NCBI RefSeq assembly: GCF_030523955.1
Contig: NZ_JAUNHL010000026.1
Span: forward strand, 1-39,437
From: Neisseria sp.
GTDB taxonomy: Bacteria > Pseudomonadota > Gammaproteobacteria > Burkholderiales > Neisseriaceae
Direction of reading: 5' to 3'
DNA length: 39,437 nucleotides
The translations under genes and the position numbers were made by a program. Positions 18,188-26,593 of the stretch are shown here, piece after piece; the first letter of the stretch is position 1, and each line of letters starts with the position of its first letter. The notes beneath the pieces are model-generated. The model was given only the letters and a program-made list of their open reading frames with translations. It was not told the DNA's origin and did not search any database.

Positions 18188-19483
18188 CTAAGACCACTTA
18201 TGCTCTTTAGCCGGCTTGCCATGCTCGATATAGTGCTCAAACTCATGGCGGAAGTGTTTGGTAAAACTGCGCACAGGGAACACGGCGGCGTCCGCCAAAG
18301 CGCAAATCGTGCGGCCGGCCATGTTGTTGCCGATGGAGTCGAGCAGTTCCAAATCTTCGGGTTTGCCTTTGCCGCTGGCGATGCGGTGCACGATGCGGTA
18401 GAGCCAGCCGGTGCCTTCGCGGCAGGGGGTGCATTGGCCGCAGGATTCTTCGTGGTAGAAATAGCTTAAGCGTTCCAGCGCTTTCACCATGCACACGTCT
18501 TCGTCCATCACGATTACCGCGCCGGAGCCGAGCATGGAGCCGGCTTTGGCGATGGAATCGTAGTCCATATTCAGGCTCATCATGATGTCGGCGGGCAGCA
18601 CGGGGGCAGACGAGCCGCCGGGAATCACGGCTTTGAGTTTTTTGCCGTCTTTCATGCCGCCGGCCATTTCCAGCAGCTTGGCAAACGGCGTGCCCAGCGG
18701 CACTTCGTAGTTGCCGGGGCGGTTAACGTGGCCGGAAATGGAAAACAGTTTGGTGCCGCCGGCGTTTTCGATGCCTTGTTCGGCAAAGGTTTTGCCGCCG
18801 TCGCGGATGATAAACGGCACGGAGGCGAAGGTTTCGGTGTTGTTGATGGTGGTGGGTTTGCCGTAGAGGCCGTATGAAGCGGGGAACGGCGGTTTGAAGC
18901 GCGGCTGGCCTTTTTTGCCTTCCAAGCTTTCCAACAGCGCGGTTTCTTCGCCGCAGATGTAGGCGCCGTAGCCGTGGGCGGCGAACAGCTCGAAATCGAA
19001 GCCCAAGCCCATGATGTTTTTGCCCAGATAACCGGCTTGGCGTGCTTCGGCCAGCGCGGCTTCAAAGCGTTGGTAGCCTTCGAAGATTTCGCCGTGGATA
19101 TAGTTGTAGCCTGCTTCGGCGCCCATGGCGTAGCCGGCGATAATCATGCCTTCGATCAGGGCGTGCGGGTTGAAGTTGATGATGTCGCGGTCTTTAAACG
19201 TGCCGGGTTCGCCTTCGTCGGTGTTGCAGACCACGTATTTGGCGCCGGGGAACGAACGGGGCATAAAGCTCCATTTCAGGCCGGTGGGGAAGCCTGCGCC
19301 GCCGCGGCCGCGCAAGCCGGACGTTTTCACTTCGGCAATCACGTCGTCTTGCGAGATTTTTTCGCTGAGGATTTTGCGCAAGGCCTGATAGCCGCCGCGC
19401 TTAACGTATTCTTCCAGCGTCCAGCAGTTCGGGTTTCGGGTGTCCACTCGGTCAAAAATGACGCCTGATTGGTAAATAGCCAT
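18188..19483 (-). CDS. nuoF: NADH-quinone oxidoreductase subunit F
   Basis: A 431-residue peripheral subunit, the NADH dehydrogenase module of complex I: it binds NADH and FMN and holds a [4Fe-4S] cluster (N3). The nucleotide/FMN glycine motif [13 protein letters not shown] covers residues 59-71, and the cluster ligands are in [12 protein letters not shown] near residue 345-357, with a later Cys in GRTICALAD. It normally pairs with NuoE, but here a cupin gene and a GFA-family gene intervene. Length is normal. Confidence 0.97.
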   Translation of the reverse strand: MAIYQSGVIFDRVDTRNPNCWTLEEYVKRGGYQALRKILSEKISQDDVIAEVKTSGLRGRGGAGFPTGLKWSFMPRSFPGAKYVVCNTDEGEPGTFKDRDIINFNPHALIEGMIIAGYAMGAEAGYNYIHGEIFEGYQRFEAALAEARQAGYLGKNIMGLGFDFELFAAHGYGAYICGEETALLESLEGKKGQPRFKPPFPASYGLYGKPTTINNTETFASVPFIIRDGGKTFAEQGIENAGGTKLFSISGHVNRPGNYEVPLGTPFAKLLEMAGGMKDGKKLKAVIPGGSSAPVLPADIMMSLNMDYDSIAKAGSMLGSGAVIVMDEDVCMVKALERLSYFYHEESCGQCTPCREGTGWLYRIVHRIASGKGKPEDLELLDSIGNNMAGRTICALADAAVFPVRSFTKHFRHEFEHYIEHGKPAKEHKWS

Positions 19484-19542
19484 TTGTGTGCCCTGTCGGT
19501 TAACTTTTGCTTCAATCTATATTTCGGTTTTGTTCGGTTTCA

Positions 19543-19609
19543 TAGGTCGGGCATTGATGCCCGGCAAAATATCGCGAACCGTTATCGTCGGGCATCAATG
19601 CCCGACCTA
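19543..19609. repeat. R2 intergenic inverted repeat, copy a
   Basis: A 67-bp element starting TAGGTCGGGCATTGATGCCC and ending with its inverted counterpart; the same element recurs at 20559-20625. Confidence 0.8.
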
Positions 19610-19617
19610 CGGCTGTT

Positions 19618-19629
19618 TTCAGACGGCCT
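19618..19629 (-). repeat. AG-DUS downstream of the cupin gene
   Basis: Exact AGGCCGTCTGAA on the minus strand, 16 bp past the cupin gene stop codon. Confidence 0.9.
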
Positions 19630-19644
19630 TGCGTGAAATCCGGC

Positions 19645-19962
19645 TTAAACGCTGCCTTCTTTTTCAATCACTAAAATCCGCGCTTCGCCCTGCGGGTGGG
19701 CTACATGTTCGGTGCCGATGCCGGCAAAGAAAATATCGCCCGCCTGCAAGCGCACCACTTGTTCCTGCCCGTGCTCTCGATAGTGCATATCCACCGTGCC
19801 GCTCATCACGGCAAACACTTCTTCGCCGTCGTTAACGTGCCATTGATAAGGCTGATCCGTCCAATGCAGACGCACGGTGGTGCCGTTCATATTGGCAATA
19901 TCCAACGCACCCCATGCACGATCGGCGGTAAATTCGGCACTACGGATCACTTGGTGGCTCAT
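19645..19962 (-). CDS. Cupin-domain protein
   Basis: A 105-residue single-domain cupin. The beta-barrel motif can be traced from WHVNDGEEVFAVMSGTVDMH (about 41-60) through RLQAGDIFFAGIGTEHVAHP (about 71-90). The usual metal-binding set is partly present: His42, Glu47 or Glu48 and His86, with Glu/Asp substitutions possible, so metal binding is likely but not assured. The substrate is unknown. It sits between nuoF and a GFA-family gene inside the nuo locus; nothing in the sequence ties it to complex I. A small stress or sugar-modifying role would be a guess. Confidence 0.8.
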   Translation of the reverse strand: MSHQVIRSAEFTADRAWGALDIANMNGTTVRLHWTDQPYQWHVNDGEEVFAVMSGTVDMHYREHGQEQVVRLQAGDIFFAGIGTEHVAHPQGEARILVIEKEGSV

Positions 19963-20020
19963 GCGTTTTCCTTTGGTTGTTTTCAGACAGGCCTTACTGT
20001 TTTTTATTAAGTTATTTTAA

Positions 20021-20089
20021 GTAGGTTAGATTGTTAAACCCAACATTTCAGACGACCCGCATTTGTGTTGGGTTTTCAACCCAACCTAC
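20021..20089. repeat. R1 intergenic inverted repeat overlapping the GFA gene stop
   Basis: A 69-bp relative of the 17899-17966 repeat. Its right end (GTAGGTTGGG on the minus strand) supplies the TAG stop codon of the gene encoded at 20086-20481. Confidence 0.8.
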
Positions 20090-20481
20090 TCTTGCCCACC
20101 TACCATCGCCAAAAATTCGCTTTCGGTCAGTTTGGGCGTATCGTTGGCCAACTCGTAATAAGGTGCCTTGCAATCGATAAAAATTTGGCTTTCCAGCTCG
20201 AAACCGGCATTGTCGGCAAACAATCCGGCGCTGATGTAATAATCATCGCCCACCTGCACAAACAGATGCGTGCCGCATTGTTTGCAGAAACAGCGTTCCG
20301 CCCATTCGGACGAGCGATAACGGCCGATGTGCTCGCCGCCGCTGATTGCGGGTGTTTTGGCCGTTAGGGTAAAGCCCGCACCGCCGCCCCAAGTACGGCA
20401 TTTACCGCAATGGCAGGCATGCAGTTTGCGCTCGGCTTCGACTTTCAGCGATACGGCACCGCACAGGCATTTTGCTTCCAT
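20086..20481 (-). CDS. GFA-family (CENP-V/GFA) zinc-binding protein
   Basis: A 131-residue protein of the glutathione-dependent formaldehyde-activating enzyme family, a zinc fold with a characteristic Cys pattern: Cys5 and Cys7 in CLCG, Cys24 and Cys27 in CHCGKC, and Cys75/Cys78 in CKQCG. Family members are often annotated as formaldehyde-detoxifying, but most are biochemically uncharacterised, so I do not claim that activity. The stop codon is provided by an intergenic repeat, so the last residues (GGQE) may not be ancestral. It lies between nuoE and the cupin gene. Confidence 0.85.
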   Translation of the reverse strand: MEAKCLCGAVSLKVEAERKLHACHCGKCRTWGGGAGFTLTAKTPAISGGEHIGRYRSSEWAERCFCKQCGTHLFVQVGDDYYISAGLFADNAGFELESQIFIDCKAPYYELANDTPKLTESEFLAMVGGQE

Positions 20482-20501
20482 TGCTGCTTCCTTTCTTTGT
20501 T

Positions 20502-20513
20502 TTCAGACGGCCT
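20502..20513 (-). repeat. AG-DUS upstream of the GFA gene
   Basis: Exact AGGCCGTCTGAA on the minus strand, 20 bp before the GFA start codon. Confidence 0.9.
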
Positions 20514-20520
20514 GGATTTG

Positions 20521-20625
20521 AGTTGGGTTTTCAACCCAACCTACTCTTGCTTTGCTTGTAGGCCGGGCATTGATGTCCGACAAAATATCCTGAACCGTTA
20601 TCGTCGGGCATCAATGCCCGACCTA
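20521..20625. repeat. Composite of R1 fragment and R2 copy b
   Basis: Half an R1 repeat (GGGTTTTCAACCCAACCTAC, ending at 20543) is joined to a full 67-bp R2 element (20559-20625). Together they fill the space between nuoE and the GFA gene. Confidence 0.75.
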
Positions 20626-20632
20626 CGCGTTT

Positions 20633-20644
20633 TTCAGACGGCCT
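20633..20644 (-). repeat. AG-DUS abutting nuoE
   Basis: Exact AGGCCGTCTGAA directly adjacent to the nuoE stop codon (20645). Confidence 0.9.
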
Positions 20645-21118
20645 TTATCTCAATTCCGCCAGTTTCGCTTCAATCGCCTCCTCGGTCATAAAACTACACA
20701 TTTTATGGTTGTTCACCAGCATGACCGGCGCGTCGCCGCAGGCGCCCATGCACTCGCCTTCCACCAGCGTATAGAGGCCGTCTGAAGTGGTTTCGCCGAA
20801 GCCGATGCCGAGTTTCTGTTTCAGATAATCGGCCGCGCTTACGCCGCCGCGCAGGGCGCACGGCAGGTTGGTGCAGACGGTGAGTTTGTATTTGCCCACC
20901 GGTGCGAGGTCGTACATATTGTAGAACGTGGCGACTTCATAGGCGGCGGCGGGGGCGATGCCCACATAATCGGCCACATATTCGATGGTTTCGGCGCTCA
21001 GCCAGCCTTTTTCGGTTTGGGCGATGCGCAATGCGCCCATAATGGCGGAACGGCGTTGGTCGGCAGGGTATTTGGCCAGCTCGACGTCAATCAGTTTTAA
21101 AGATTCTGCGGATAACAT
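20645..21118 (-). CDS. nuoE: NADH-quinone oxidoreductase subunit E
   Basis: A 157-residue thioredoxin-like subunit of the NADH dehydrogenase module with a [2Fe-2S] cluster (N1a). Ligands Cys82 and Cys87 (CTNLPC) and Cys123 and Cys127 (CMGAC) are present. The ATG at 21116-21118 overlaps the nuoD stop codon (TAATG), which fixes the start; the much longer open frame to 21523 is antisense-like noise inside nuoD. An AG-DUS (20775-20786) in the gene encodes SDGL. Confidence 0.96.
   Translation of the reverse strand: MLSAESLKLIDVELAKYPADQRRSAIMGALRIAQTEKGWLSAETIEYVADYVGIAPAAAYEVATFYNMYDLAPVGKYKLTVCTNLPCALRGGVSAADYLKQKLGIGFGETTSDGLYTLVEGECMGACGDAPVMLVNNHKMCSFMTEEAIEAKLAELR
20775..20786 (+). repeat. 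AG-DUS inside nuoE
   Basis: Exact AGGCCGTCTGAA within coding sequence. Confidence 0.9.
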
Positions 21119-22374
21119 TAGCGGTCTACCTCCCCGAATACGATGTCTTGCGTGCCGATGATGGCCACCACGTCGGCGAGCATGTGGCCGCGCGCCATTT
21201 CGTCCATGCCTTGCAGGTGGGCGAAGCCGGGGGCGCGGATTTTCAGGCGGTAGGGTTTGTTGGCGCCGTCTGAAATCATATAGATGCCGAACTCGCCTTT
21301 GGGGTGTTCGACGGCGGTATAGGTTTCGCCTTCGGGCACGTGCATGCCTTCGGTAAACAGTTTGAAATGGTGGATCAGGTCTTCCATGCCCATTTTCATT
21401 TCGGTGCGTTTGGGCGGGGCGACTTTGTGGTTGTCGACAATCACGGGGCCGGGGTTGGCTTTGAGCCATTGCACGCATTGTTTGATGATGCGGTTGGATT
21501 CGCGCATTTCGTTGATGCGGCACAGGTAGCGGTCGTAGCAGTCGCCGTTCACGCCGACGGGGATGTCGAAATCTACGTTGGCATAAGCGTCATAAGGGGC
21601 TTTTTTGCGAATGTCCCATTCGACGCCGGAGCCGCGCAGCATCACGCCGGTAAAGCCTTTTTGCAGGGCGCGCTCGGGCGAAACCACGCCGATGCCGACG
21701 GTACGCTGTTTCCAGATGCGGTTGTCGGTGAGCAGGCTTTCGTATTCGTCCACGCAGCCGGGGAAGCGTTCGGTAAAGGCTTCGATAAAGTCGAGCATGG
21801 TGCCTTCGCGCGATTCGTTCAGTTTTTTCAGCACTTTGGCGTTGCGGAATTTGCTCGATTCGTATTTGGGCATAAAGTCGGGCAAATCGCGGTACACGCC
21901 GCCGGGGCGGAAATAGGCCGCGTGCATACGGGCGCCGGATACGGCTTCGTATAAATCCATCAGCTCTTCGCGCTCGCGGAAGGCATACAAGAACACGGTC
22001 ATCGCGCCGATATCGAGCGCGTGCGAGCCGATGCCCATCAGGTGGTTCAGAATGCGGGTTACTTCGGCAAACATCACGCGGATGTATTGGGCGCGGACAG
22101 GGGCTTCGATGCCGAGCAGTTTTTCCACCGCCAGGCAATAAGCCTGCTCGTTAACCATCATGGAAACATAGTCCAAGCGGTCCATATAGGGCAGCGCTTG
22201 CAGATAGGTGCGGGTTTCGGCCAGCTTTTCGGTGCCGCGGTGCAAAAGGCCGATATGCGGATCGGCGCGGACGATGGTTTCGCCGTCCAATTCCAGAATC
22301 ATGCGCAATACGCCGTGGGCAGCGGGGTGCTGCGGGCCGAAGTTGATGGTGTAGTTTCTTAATTTGTTAGCCAC
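21118..22374 (-). CDS. nuoD: NADH-quinone oxidoreductase subunit D
   Basis: A 418-residue 49-kDa-type subunit that lines the quinone pocket with NuoB and NuoH; it is related to NiFe-hydrogenase large subunits but lacks the metal cysteines. [12 protein letters not shown] near the N-terminus (about 13-24) and the C-terminal DIVFGEVDR are typical. It starts with GTG (22372-22374), set by an AGGAG site 7 nt upstream, and overlaps the nuoC stop codon by 8 nt. Separate NuoC and NuoD proteins are encoded, unlike the fused NuoCD of E. coli. Confidence 0.97.
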   Translation of the reverse strand: MANKLRNYTINFGPQHPAAHGVLRMILELDGETIVRADPHIGLLHRGTEKLAETRTYLQALPYMDRLDYVSMMVNEQAYCLAVEKLLGIEAPVRAQYIRVMFAEVTRILNHLMGIGSHALDIGAMTVFLYAFREREELMDLYEAVSGARMHAAYFRPGGVYRDLPDFMPKYESSKFRNAKVLKKLNESREGTMLDFIEAFTERFPGCVDEYESLLTDNRIWKQRTVGIGVVSPERALQKGFTGVMLRGSGVEWDIRKKAPYDAYANVDFDIPVGVNGDCYDRYLCRINEMRESNRIIKQCVQWLKANPGPVIVDNHKVAPPKRTEMKMGMEDLIHHFKLFTEGMHVPEGETYTAVEHPKGEFGIYMISDGANKPYRLKIRAPGFAHLQGMDEMARGHMLADVVAIIGTQDIVFGEVDR

Positions 22375-22954
22375 CGTAGTTCTCCTCGCGGACGATGCGC
22401 GGGGTGATTTCGCGCGGCTCGATGGTTACGGGTTGGTAGATGACGCGTTTTTCGGCTTCGTCGTAACGCATTTCGACATAGCCGGAAATCGGGAAATCTT
22501 TGCGGAAAGGATGGCCGACAAAGCCGTAATCGGTGAGAATGCGGCGCAGGTCGGGGTGGTTGTTGAACAGGATGCCGTAGAGATCGAAGGCTTCGCGTTC
22601 GTACCAATCGGCGCTGTTGTAGATTTCGGTTACGGAATCCACCACAGGGAAATCGTCGTCTTGAACCCACACGCGCACACGAATGCGCTGGTTGTTTTTC
22701 ACGGAAACCAGTTGGCTCACCACAGCAAAGCGCTTGCCTTCCCACGGTTCGTTTTTATAGGCGCTGTAATCCACGCCGCACAAATCAACCAGAGATTCGA
22801 AATGCAAATCGGCATGATCGCGCAAAGTGGTCATGATTTCCAAATAGTTTTCAGACAGGCATTCGACAGTGATTTCGTCCAATGCGAGAATCACTTTACC
22901 TGCTTTTTCGCCCAATATACTTTGGACAACCGGATACAAATCGTTTACGTGCAT
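22367..22954 (-). CDS. nuoC: NADH-quinone oxidoreductase subunit C
   Basis: A 195-residue 30-kDa-type subunit of the peripheral arm. I place the start at the ATG at 22952-22954 ([10 protein letters not shown]) because AGGAG lies 7 nt upstream; in-frame starts further up would overlap nuoB or leave no room for a ribosome site. The family signature region [13 protein letters not shown]-like ([20 protein letters not shown]) is at about residues 124-143. An exact TG-wadDUS (22850-22861) lies inside and encodes ECLSEN. Confidence 0.95.
   Translation of the reverse strand: MHVNDLYPVVQSILGEKAGKVILALDEITVECLSENYLEIMTTLRDHADLHFESLVDLCGVDYSAYKNEPWEGKRFAVVSQLVSVKNNQRIRVRVWVQDDDFPVVDSVTEIYNSADWYEREAFDLYGILFNNHPDLRRILTDYGFVGHPFRKDFPISGYVEMRYDEAEKRVIYQPVTIEPREITPRIVREENYGG
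22850..22861 (-). repeat. TG-wadDUS inside nuoC
   Basis: Exact native-dialect uptake sequence in coding sequence (CLSE). It is one of only three TG copies inside the AG-DUS-bearing interval. Confidence 0.9.
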
Positions 22955-22964
22955 CTGCATTCTC

Positions 22965-23444
22965 CTAGTTGCGGGCAATGGTATAAGTACGCTTGATTTT
23001 GCCTTGCAGCTGAATCAAACCGTAAATCAGGGCTTCGGCGGTGGGCGGGCAACCGGGAACATAAACGTCTACCGGCACGATGCGGTCGCAGCCGCGCACC
23101 ACCGAATAAGAATAATGGTAGTAGCCGCCGCCGTTGGCGCACGAACCCATCGAAAGCACCCAGCGCGGCTCGGCCATCTGGTCATAGACGCGGCGCAGCG
23201 CGGGCGCCATTTTGTTGCACAGCGTGCCGGCTACAATCATCAGGTCCGACTGGCGCGGTGACGGGCGGAAAATAATGCCGAAACGGTCCAGGTCATAACG
23301 TGCAGCACCCGCCTGCATCATCTCTACCGCACAGCACGCCAAACCGAAGGTAACCGGCCAGAGCGAACCAGTACGCACATAATTGAGCACCGTATCTGCA
23401 CTGGCTGTTACGAAACCTTTATTCAAAACGCCTTCTATTCCCAT
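22965..23444 (-). CDS. nuoB: NADH-quinone oxidoreductase subunit B
   Basis: A 159-residue subunit carrying the terminal [4Fe-4S] cluster N2, which donates electrons to quinone. The unusual ligand set with tandem cysteines is visible: Cys37-Cys38, Cys102 (GSCANGGG) and Cys132 (PGCPPT). The ATG at 23442-23444 ([10 protein letters not shown]) is chosen over the longer frame because it matches family starts and overlaps the nuoA stop codon by 10 nt, a usual coupling arrangement. Confidence 0.96.
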   Translation of the reverse strand: MGIEGVLNKGFVTASADTVLNYVRTGSLWPVTFGLACCAVEMMQAGAARYDLDRFGIIFRPSPRQSDLMIVAGTLCNKMAPALRRVYDQMAEPRWVLSMGSCANGGGYYHYSYSVVRGCDRIVPVDVYVPGCPPTAEALIYGLIQLQGKIKRTYTIARN

Positions 23445-23803
23445 TCCAGCGCACCTTTTTTCCATTCATAGATAAAGCCCACCGTAAGAATCACGATGAA
23501 CACGAACATCGACCAGAAAGCATATTGACCGGTTTCGGCAATCAGATCTTTGAAAACCACCGCCCACGGAATCATAAATGCCACTTCCAAGTCAAAGAGG
23601 ATAAACAGAATCGCCACCAAGTAATAGCGTACATCAAATTTCATCCGCGCGTTTTCAAAGGCTTCGAAACCGCATTCGAAAGGCGCATCTTTCTCGCGGT
23701 AATGGCGTTTAGGACCAAGCACGTTACCCAAGGTAATAAATACTATGCCGGCAATCAGGCCGACAAGCAGAAAGATGAGTACGGGAAAATAGTTAGCCAA
23801 CAT
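23435..23803 (-). CDS. nuoA: NADH-quinone oxidoreductase subunit A
   Basis: A 122-residue membrane subunit with three helices, the first gene of the nuo locus. The cytoplasmic loop has the conserved [12 protein letters not shown] stretch (about 42-53), and the second helix contains the ILFDLEVAF motif near the quinone channel. The ATG at 23801-23803 has AGG 9 nt upstream. The preceding 434 bp contain a Fur-box-like site and a candidate -10 element. Confidence 0.96.
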   Translation of the reverse strand: MLANYFPVLIFLLVGLIAGIVFITLGNVLGPKRHYREKDAPFECGFEAFENARMKFDVRYYLVAILFILFDLEVAFMIPWAVVFKDLIAETGQYAFWSMFVFIVILTVGFIYEWKKGALEWE

Positions 23804-23852
23804 GGTACGTTACCTGTTTTGTTAACATTAAATAAGAGAGTAAATCTAGTAT

Positions 23853-23858
23853 ATTGTA
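23853..23858 (-). promoter_or_regulatory. Candidate -10 element of nuoA
   Basis: TACAAT on the minus strand, 49 bp upstream of the nuoA ATG, without a good -35 at 16-18 bp. A weak -35 would suit a promoter helped by an activator. Confidence 0.35.
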
Positions 23859-23932
23859 ACGAAATTTAAAACTGATTAAAAGTTTCAACCGACCTTAAGC
23901 ATAAAAAAGTTTAATATATTCAATAACAAATA

Positions 23933-23951
23933 GATAATGATTATCATTTGA
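23933..23951 (-). promoter_or_regulatory. Fur-box-like operator upstream of nuoA
   Basis: The 19-bp stretch begins GATAATGATTATCATT and matches the classical Fur consensus at 15 of 19 positions by my count, forming a near-perfect palindrome. It lies about 75 bp upstream of the candidate -10, a position suited to activation. In N. meningitidis, Fur has been reported to activate the nuoABCDE promoter directly, which supports the same wiring here. Confidence 0.6.
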
Positions 23952-24058
23952 ATAAAATAAAATACTGATTATCCTCACGCATCTTATAAAAGGCCCTTTC
24001 ACCTCCCGCTAATCAATTAAATTATCATGATTTTTTCTATCATTCAGGGGAACATATT

Positions 24059-24070
24059 TTCAGACAGGCA
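24059..24070 (-). repeat. TG-wadDUS downstream of dinG
   Basis: Exact single copy in the dinG-nuoA spacer. Confidence 0.9.
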
Positions 24071-24237
24071 TTTTATTTAATTTTTCCTCTTTCTGTTCTC
24101 AATGAAATAATTTTACGGTTTTGCGCAATTTTATGCGTTAAGACATCTTTCAACGAATCTGTTATTCACTAGGTTTTCTACTGGTTATCCGCCTGTGAAA
24201 CATGAAAAGGAATGATGAAAATTCAAGCGGCCCGCAC

Positions 24238-26367
24238 TTACCCCACCCTTTTAAAAGCGGGTAAGCAAGCCAGCAGTTGGCGACCGTAGCGCTGAGTCAA
24301 TATTCGGTTATCCAATATCGTTACGCGGCCGTAGTCGCTTTCGGTGCGGATGAGGCGGCCGACCGCCTGAACCAGTTTGATGCTGGCTTCGGGCACGGTG
24401 ATTTCGATAAAGGGGTTGCCGCCGCGCTGTTCGATCCAGCGGTTTTGGGTTTTTTCGATGGGGTTGTCAGGCATCGCAAACGGCAGTTTGGCGATAATCA
24501 CCTGCACGCAGGCTTCGCCGGGCAGGTCCAGCCCTTCGGCGAAGCTGTCCAGCCCGAAAATAATGCTGGCGCGGCCTTCGCCGATGGCCTGATGGTGTTT
24601 TTGCAGCAGCGTCGCCTTGGGCAATTCGCCCTGCACCAACAAGAGCGGCAGATAGGCTTCGGGCAGGCGCAGGGCCACTTCCTGCATTTGTTTGCGCGAA
24701 GAAAACAGCACCAGCGTGCCGATGGCTTCTTCGGTGGAAACCAGTTTGGGCAGCCATTCGACGATGGCGGCGGTGTGGGCGGCGGGGTCTTTGGGGCTGG
24801 CGTGCACGGGCGGGATATACAGCTCGCCCTGTGCGTCGAAATCAAACGGGCTTTGTAGGGCGAGTGTGGTGGTTTCGGGCAGCCATTGCAGGCCGGTTTG
24901 GCGCAGAATCAGGTTGAAGCTGCCCAAGGATTGCAATGTGGCCGAGGTGAGCACGGCGCCGGCGGCGCGCCGCCACAGGTTGTTGGCCAAATGTGAGGCG
25001 CTGCTGATGGGGCTGGCGTGGAAGATGTAGTCGTTTTTGTCGTCGAGGCGGCGGGTAATCCATTTGGCCAGCGGCTCTTCGCCTTCGGCGGGCACGGTGG
25101 CGAGCAAATCCCAAGCGGCGGTAATTTGCTCGATGCGGGCACGGAACACGCCGAATTCGGTGCTGAGGCGGTCGATTTGGGCGCTGTTTTGGTCTTTGTC
25201 GCGGCGGGCGGCGGCCAAGGCGTCGTTGAGGCTGTTGGCGTGTTTGTAGAGGCTGCGCGCGGCAACGGCGGTGTTGGATACGGTGAGTTCCAGCGCTTCG
25301 GGGATTTTGCCGTCCTGCCACAGCCACACCGATTCGTTGTTTTCAGACGGCCTTAATGCTGGCTCTTCGGAAAGGTGGAACTGCCATTCGTGCAGGCTTT
25401 CGAGCAGGGCGGCGGCGGCTTCGTCGGCCAAGTTCGCCAGCTCGGCTTTGTCGGTGAGCGCGGCGATTTTGTCGGTAACGGCGGGGAGTTTTTCCAGCGC
25501 CCACACGGCTTGGTTCCACGAGTGTTGGGCGGCGAACTGGCTGAGGGCTTTTTTGGGCAGGTGGTGCGCTTCGTCGATGCAGTAAAAGCTGTTTTCGGGC
25601 GCGGGCAGAATCACGCCGCCGCCCATGCCGATATCGACCATCAGCAAATCGTGGTTGGCCACTACTACGTCCACATTTTCGAGCGTGTCGCGCGCGAGGT
25701 AAAACGGGCATTCGGCCCGGTTGGGGCAGGCGGCTTTGAGGCAGCCGTAGTTGTCGTTGTTTACCTTCATCCACACCGCATCGTCGATTTTTTCCGGCCA
25801 GGTGTCGCGGTCGCCGTTGAAACGGCGGGCGGCAAATTCGTCGGCCATATCGCGCAAGAGTTTCAATTCTTCGGGCTTGGGTTTGCTGTCCCACAGCACG
25901 GCAGGGGCTTCGAAGCCGAGCAGGTTTTGCTGGGCGTTGCTTTGGGTGAGCTGGTAGAGTTTGTAGGGGCAGAGATAGCGGCCGCGCCCTTTGGCGAGTG
26001 CGAAAGTCAGCTCCAAACCGCTTTTGGCCACCAAAAACGGCAAATCACGGTTAACCAGCTGTTCCTGCAAGGCCACCGTTGCGCTCGACACAATCAGCCG
26101 TTTGCCGCGCGTTTGCGCCATGATGCCGCCGGCCAGCAGATAGGCCAGGCTTTTGCCCACGCCGGTGGGGCCTTCCACCACCACGATGCTTTCGCCCTCG
26201 CGCTTGGGCGCTTCTTCGCCTTCGGCGCGGGTTTGGCTGCGCGAAAAGGCGTTGGCGATGGCCGCAATCATTTCCCGCTGCGCGGCTCTCGGGCGGAACT
26301 GCGGCAGGTTTTGCGAAATGGCGCGGTAGTGGTCGCGGATGGCGTTTTTTTCTAAATCGGTGAGCAT
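24238..26367 (-). CDS. dinG: ATP-dependent DNA helicase DinG
   Basis: A 709-residue superfamily 2, XPD-like 5'-3' helicase involved in resolving damaged or structured DNA such as R-loops. Walker A GPTGVGKS is at 66-73, DEAH at 265-268, and the four iron-sulfur ligands match the DinG pattern: Cys133, Cys209, Cys214 and Cys220. Late helicase motifs include ATLQSLGSF and the QAVGRLIRTESDYGR stretch near the C-terminus. An exact AG-DUS (25342-25353) inside encodes LRPSEN. The ribosome site is weak. It is transcribed toward nuoA but separated from it by 434 bp. Confidence 0.95.
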   Translation of the reverse strand: MLTDLEKNAIRDHYRAISQNLPQFRPRAAQREMIAAIANAFSRSQTRAEGEEAPKREGESIVVVEGPTGVGKSLAYLLAGGIMAQTRGKRLIVSSATVALQEQLVNRDLPFLVAKSGLELTFALAKGRGRYLCPYKLYQLTQSNAQQNLLGFEAPAVLWDSKPKPEELKLLRDMADEFAARRFNGDRDTWPEKIDDAVWMKVNNDNYGCLKAACPNRAECPFYLARDTLENVDVVVANHDLLMVDIGMGGGVILPAPENSFYCIDEAHHLPKKALSQFAAQHSWNQAVWALEKLPAVTDKIAALTDKAELANLADEAAAALLESLHEWQFHLSEEPALRPSENNESVWLWQDGKIPEALELTVSNTAVAARSLYKHANSLNDALAAARRDKDQNSAQIDRLSTEFGVFRARIEQITAAWDLLATVPAEGEEPLAKWITRRLDDKNDYIFHASPISSASHLANNLWRRAAGAVLTSATLQSLGSFNLILRQTGLQWLPETTTLALQSPFDFDAQGELYIPPVHASPKDPAAHTAAIVEWLPKLVSTEEAIGTLVLFSSRKQMQEVALRLPEAYLPLLLVQGELPKATLLQKHHQAIGEGRASIIFGLDSFAEGLDLPGEACVQVIIAKLPFAMPDNPIEKTQNRWIEQRGGNPFIEITVPEASIKLVQAVGRLIRTESDYGRVTILDNRILTQRYGRQLLACLPAFKRVG
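25342..25353 (-). repeat. AG-DUS inside dinG
   Basis: Exact AGGCCGTCTGAA on the minus strand within coding sequence; the rightmost AG-type copy I found. Confidence 0.9.
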
Positions 26368-26462
26368 TGAAACAAGAACATACGAAAATCGAAAGGGGAT
26401 TTTATCATTGAATGCGGCGGCAATTCGGTTGCGGGCAGAAATAAACTGCTAATCGCCTTGTG

Positions 26463-26507
26463 AAAGAATGCCTGTCTGAAAACCGAGTTTTCAGACAGGC
26501 ATTCTTT
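26463..26507. terminator. Perfect 21-bp DUS hairpin
   Basis: TG-wadDUS copies at 26469-26480 (+) and 26490-26501 (-) extend into a perfect 21-bp inverted repeat with a 3-nt loop (CGA). It lies upstream of dinG and could act as a bidirectional terminator. Confidence 0.65.
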
Positions 26508-26593
26508 ACGGTTAACACAATCGGCTCTATAGCGTTGCCCGACAGTAAAACCATTTAAGAAAAGTACATACTTCCCCAGCTTGGCAACATACA

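Larger units (their letters stand above)
23804..24237. other. nuo promoter region and dinG-nuoA spacer
   Basis: 434 bp without a gene. It holds a candidate nuoA -10 (23853-23858), a Fur-box-like palindrome (23933-23948) and one TG-wadDUS (24059-24070). The remainder is AT-rich with nothing further recognised. Confidence 0.65.

Noticed and set aside
17909-18469. 186-codon plus-strand frame across the nuoF-nuoG gap
   Set aside because: It joins intergenic repeats to the complement of nuoF and has no domain or ribosome site.
19543-20625. Possible CRISPR array from repeated intergenic units
   Set aside because: The repeats are long, palindromic, of two different families and separated by genes; there are no regular unique spacers and no cas genes.
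20645-21523. 292-codon version of nuoE
   Set aside because: The first 135 residues are Arg/His/Pro-rich out-of-frame nuoD sequence; the ATG overlapping the nuoD stop codon gives a normal NuoE.
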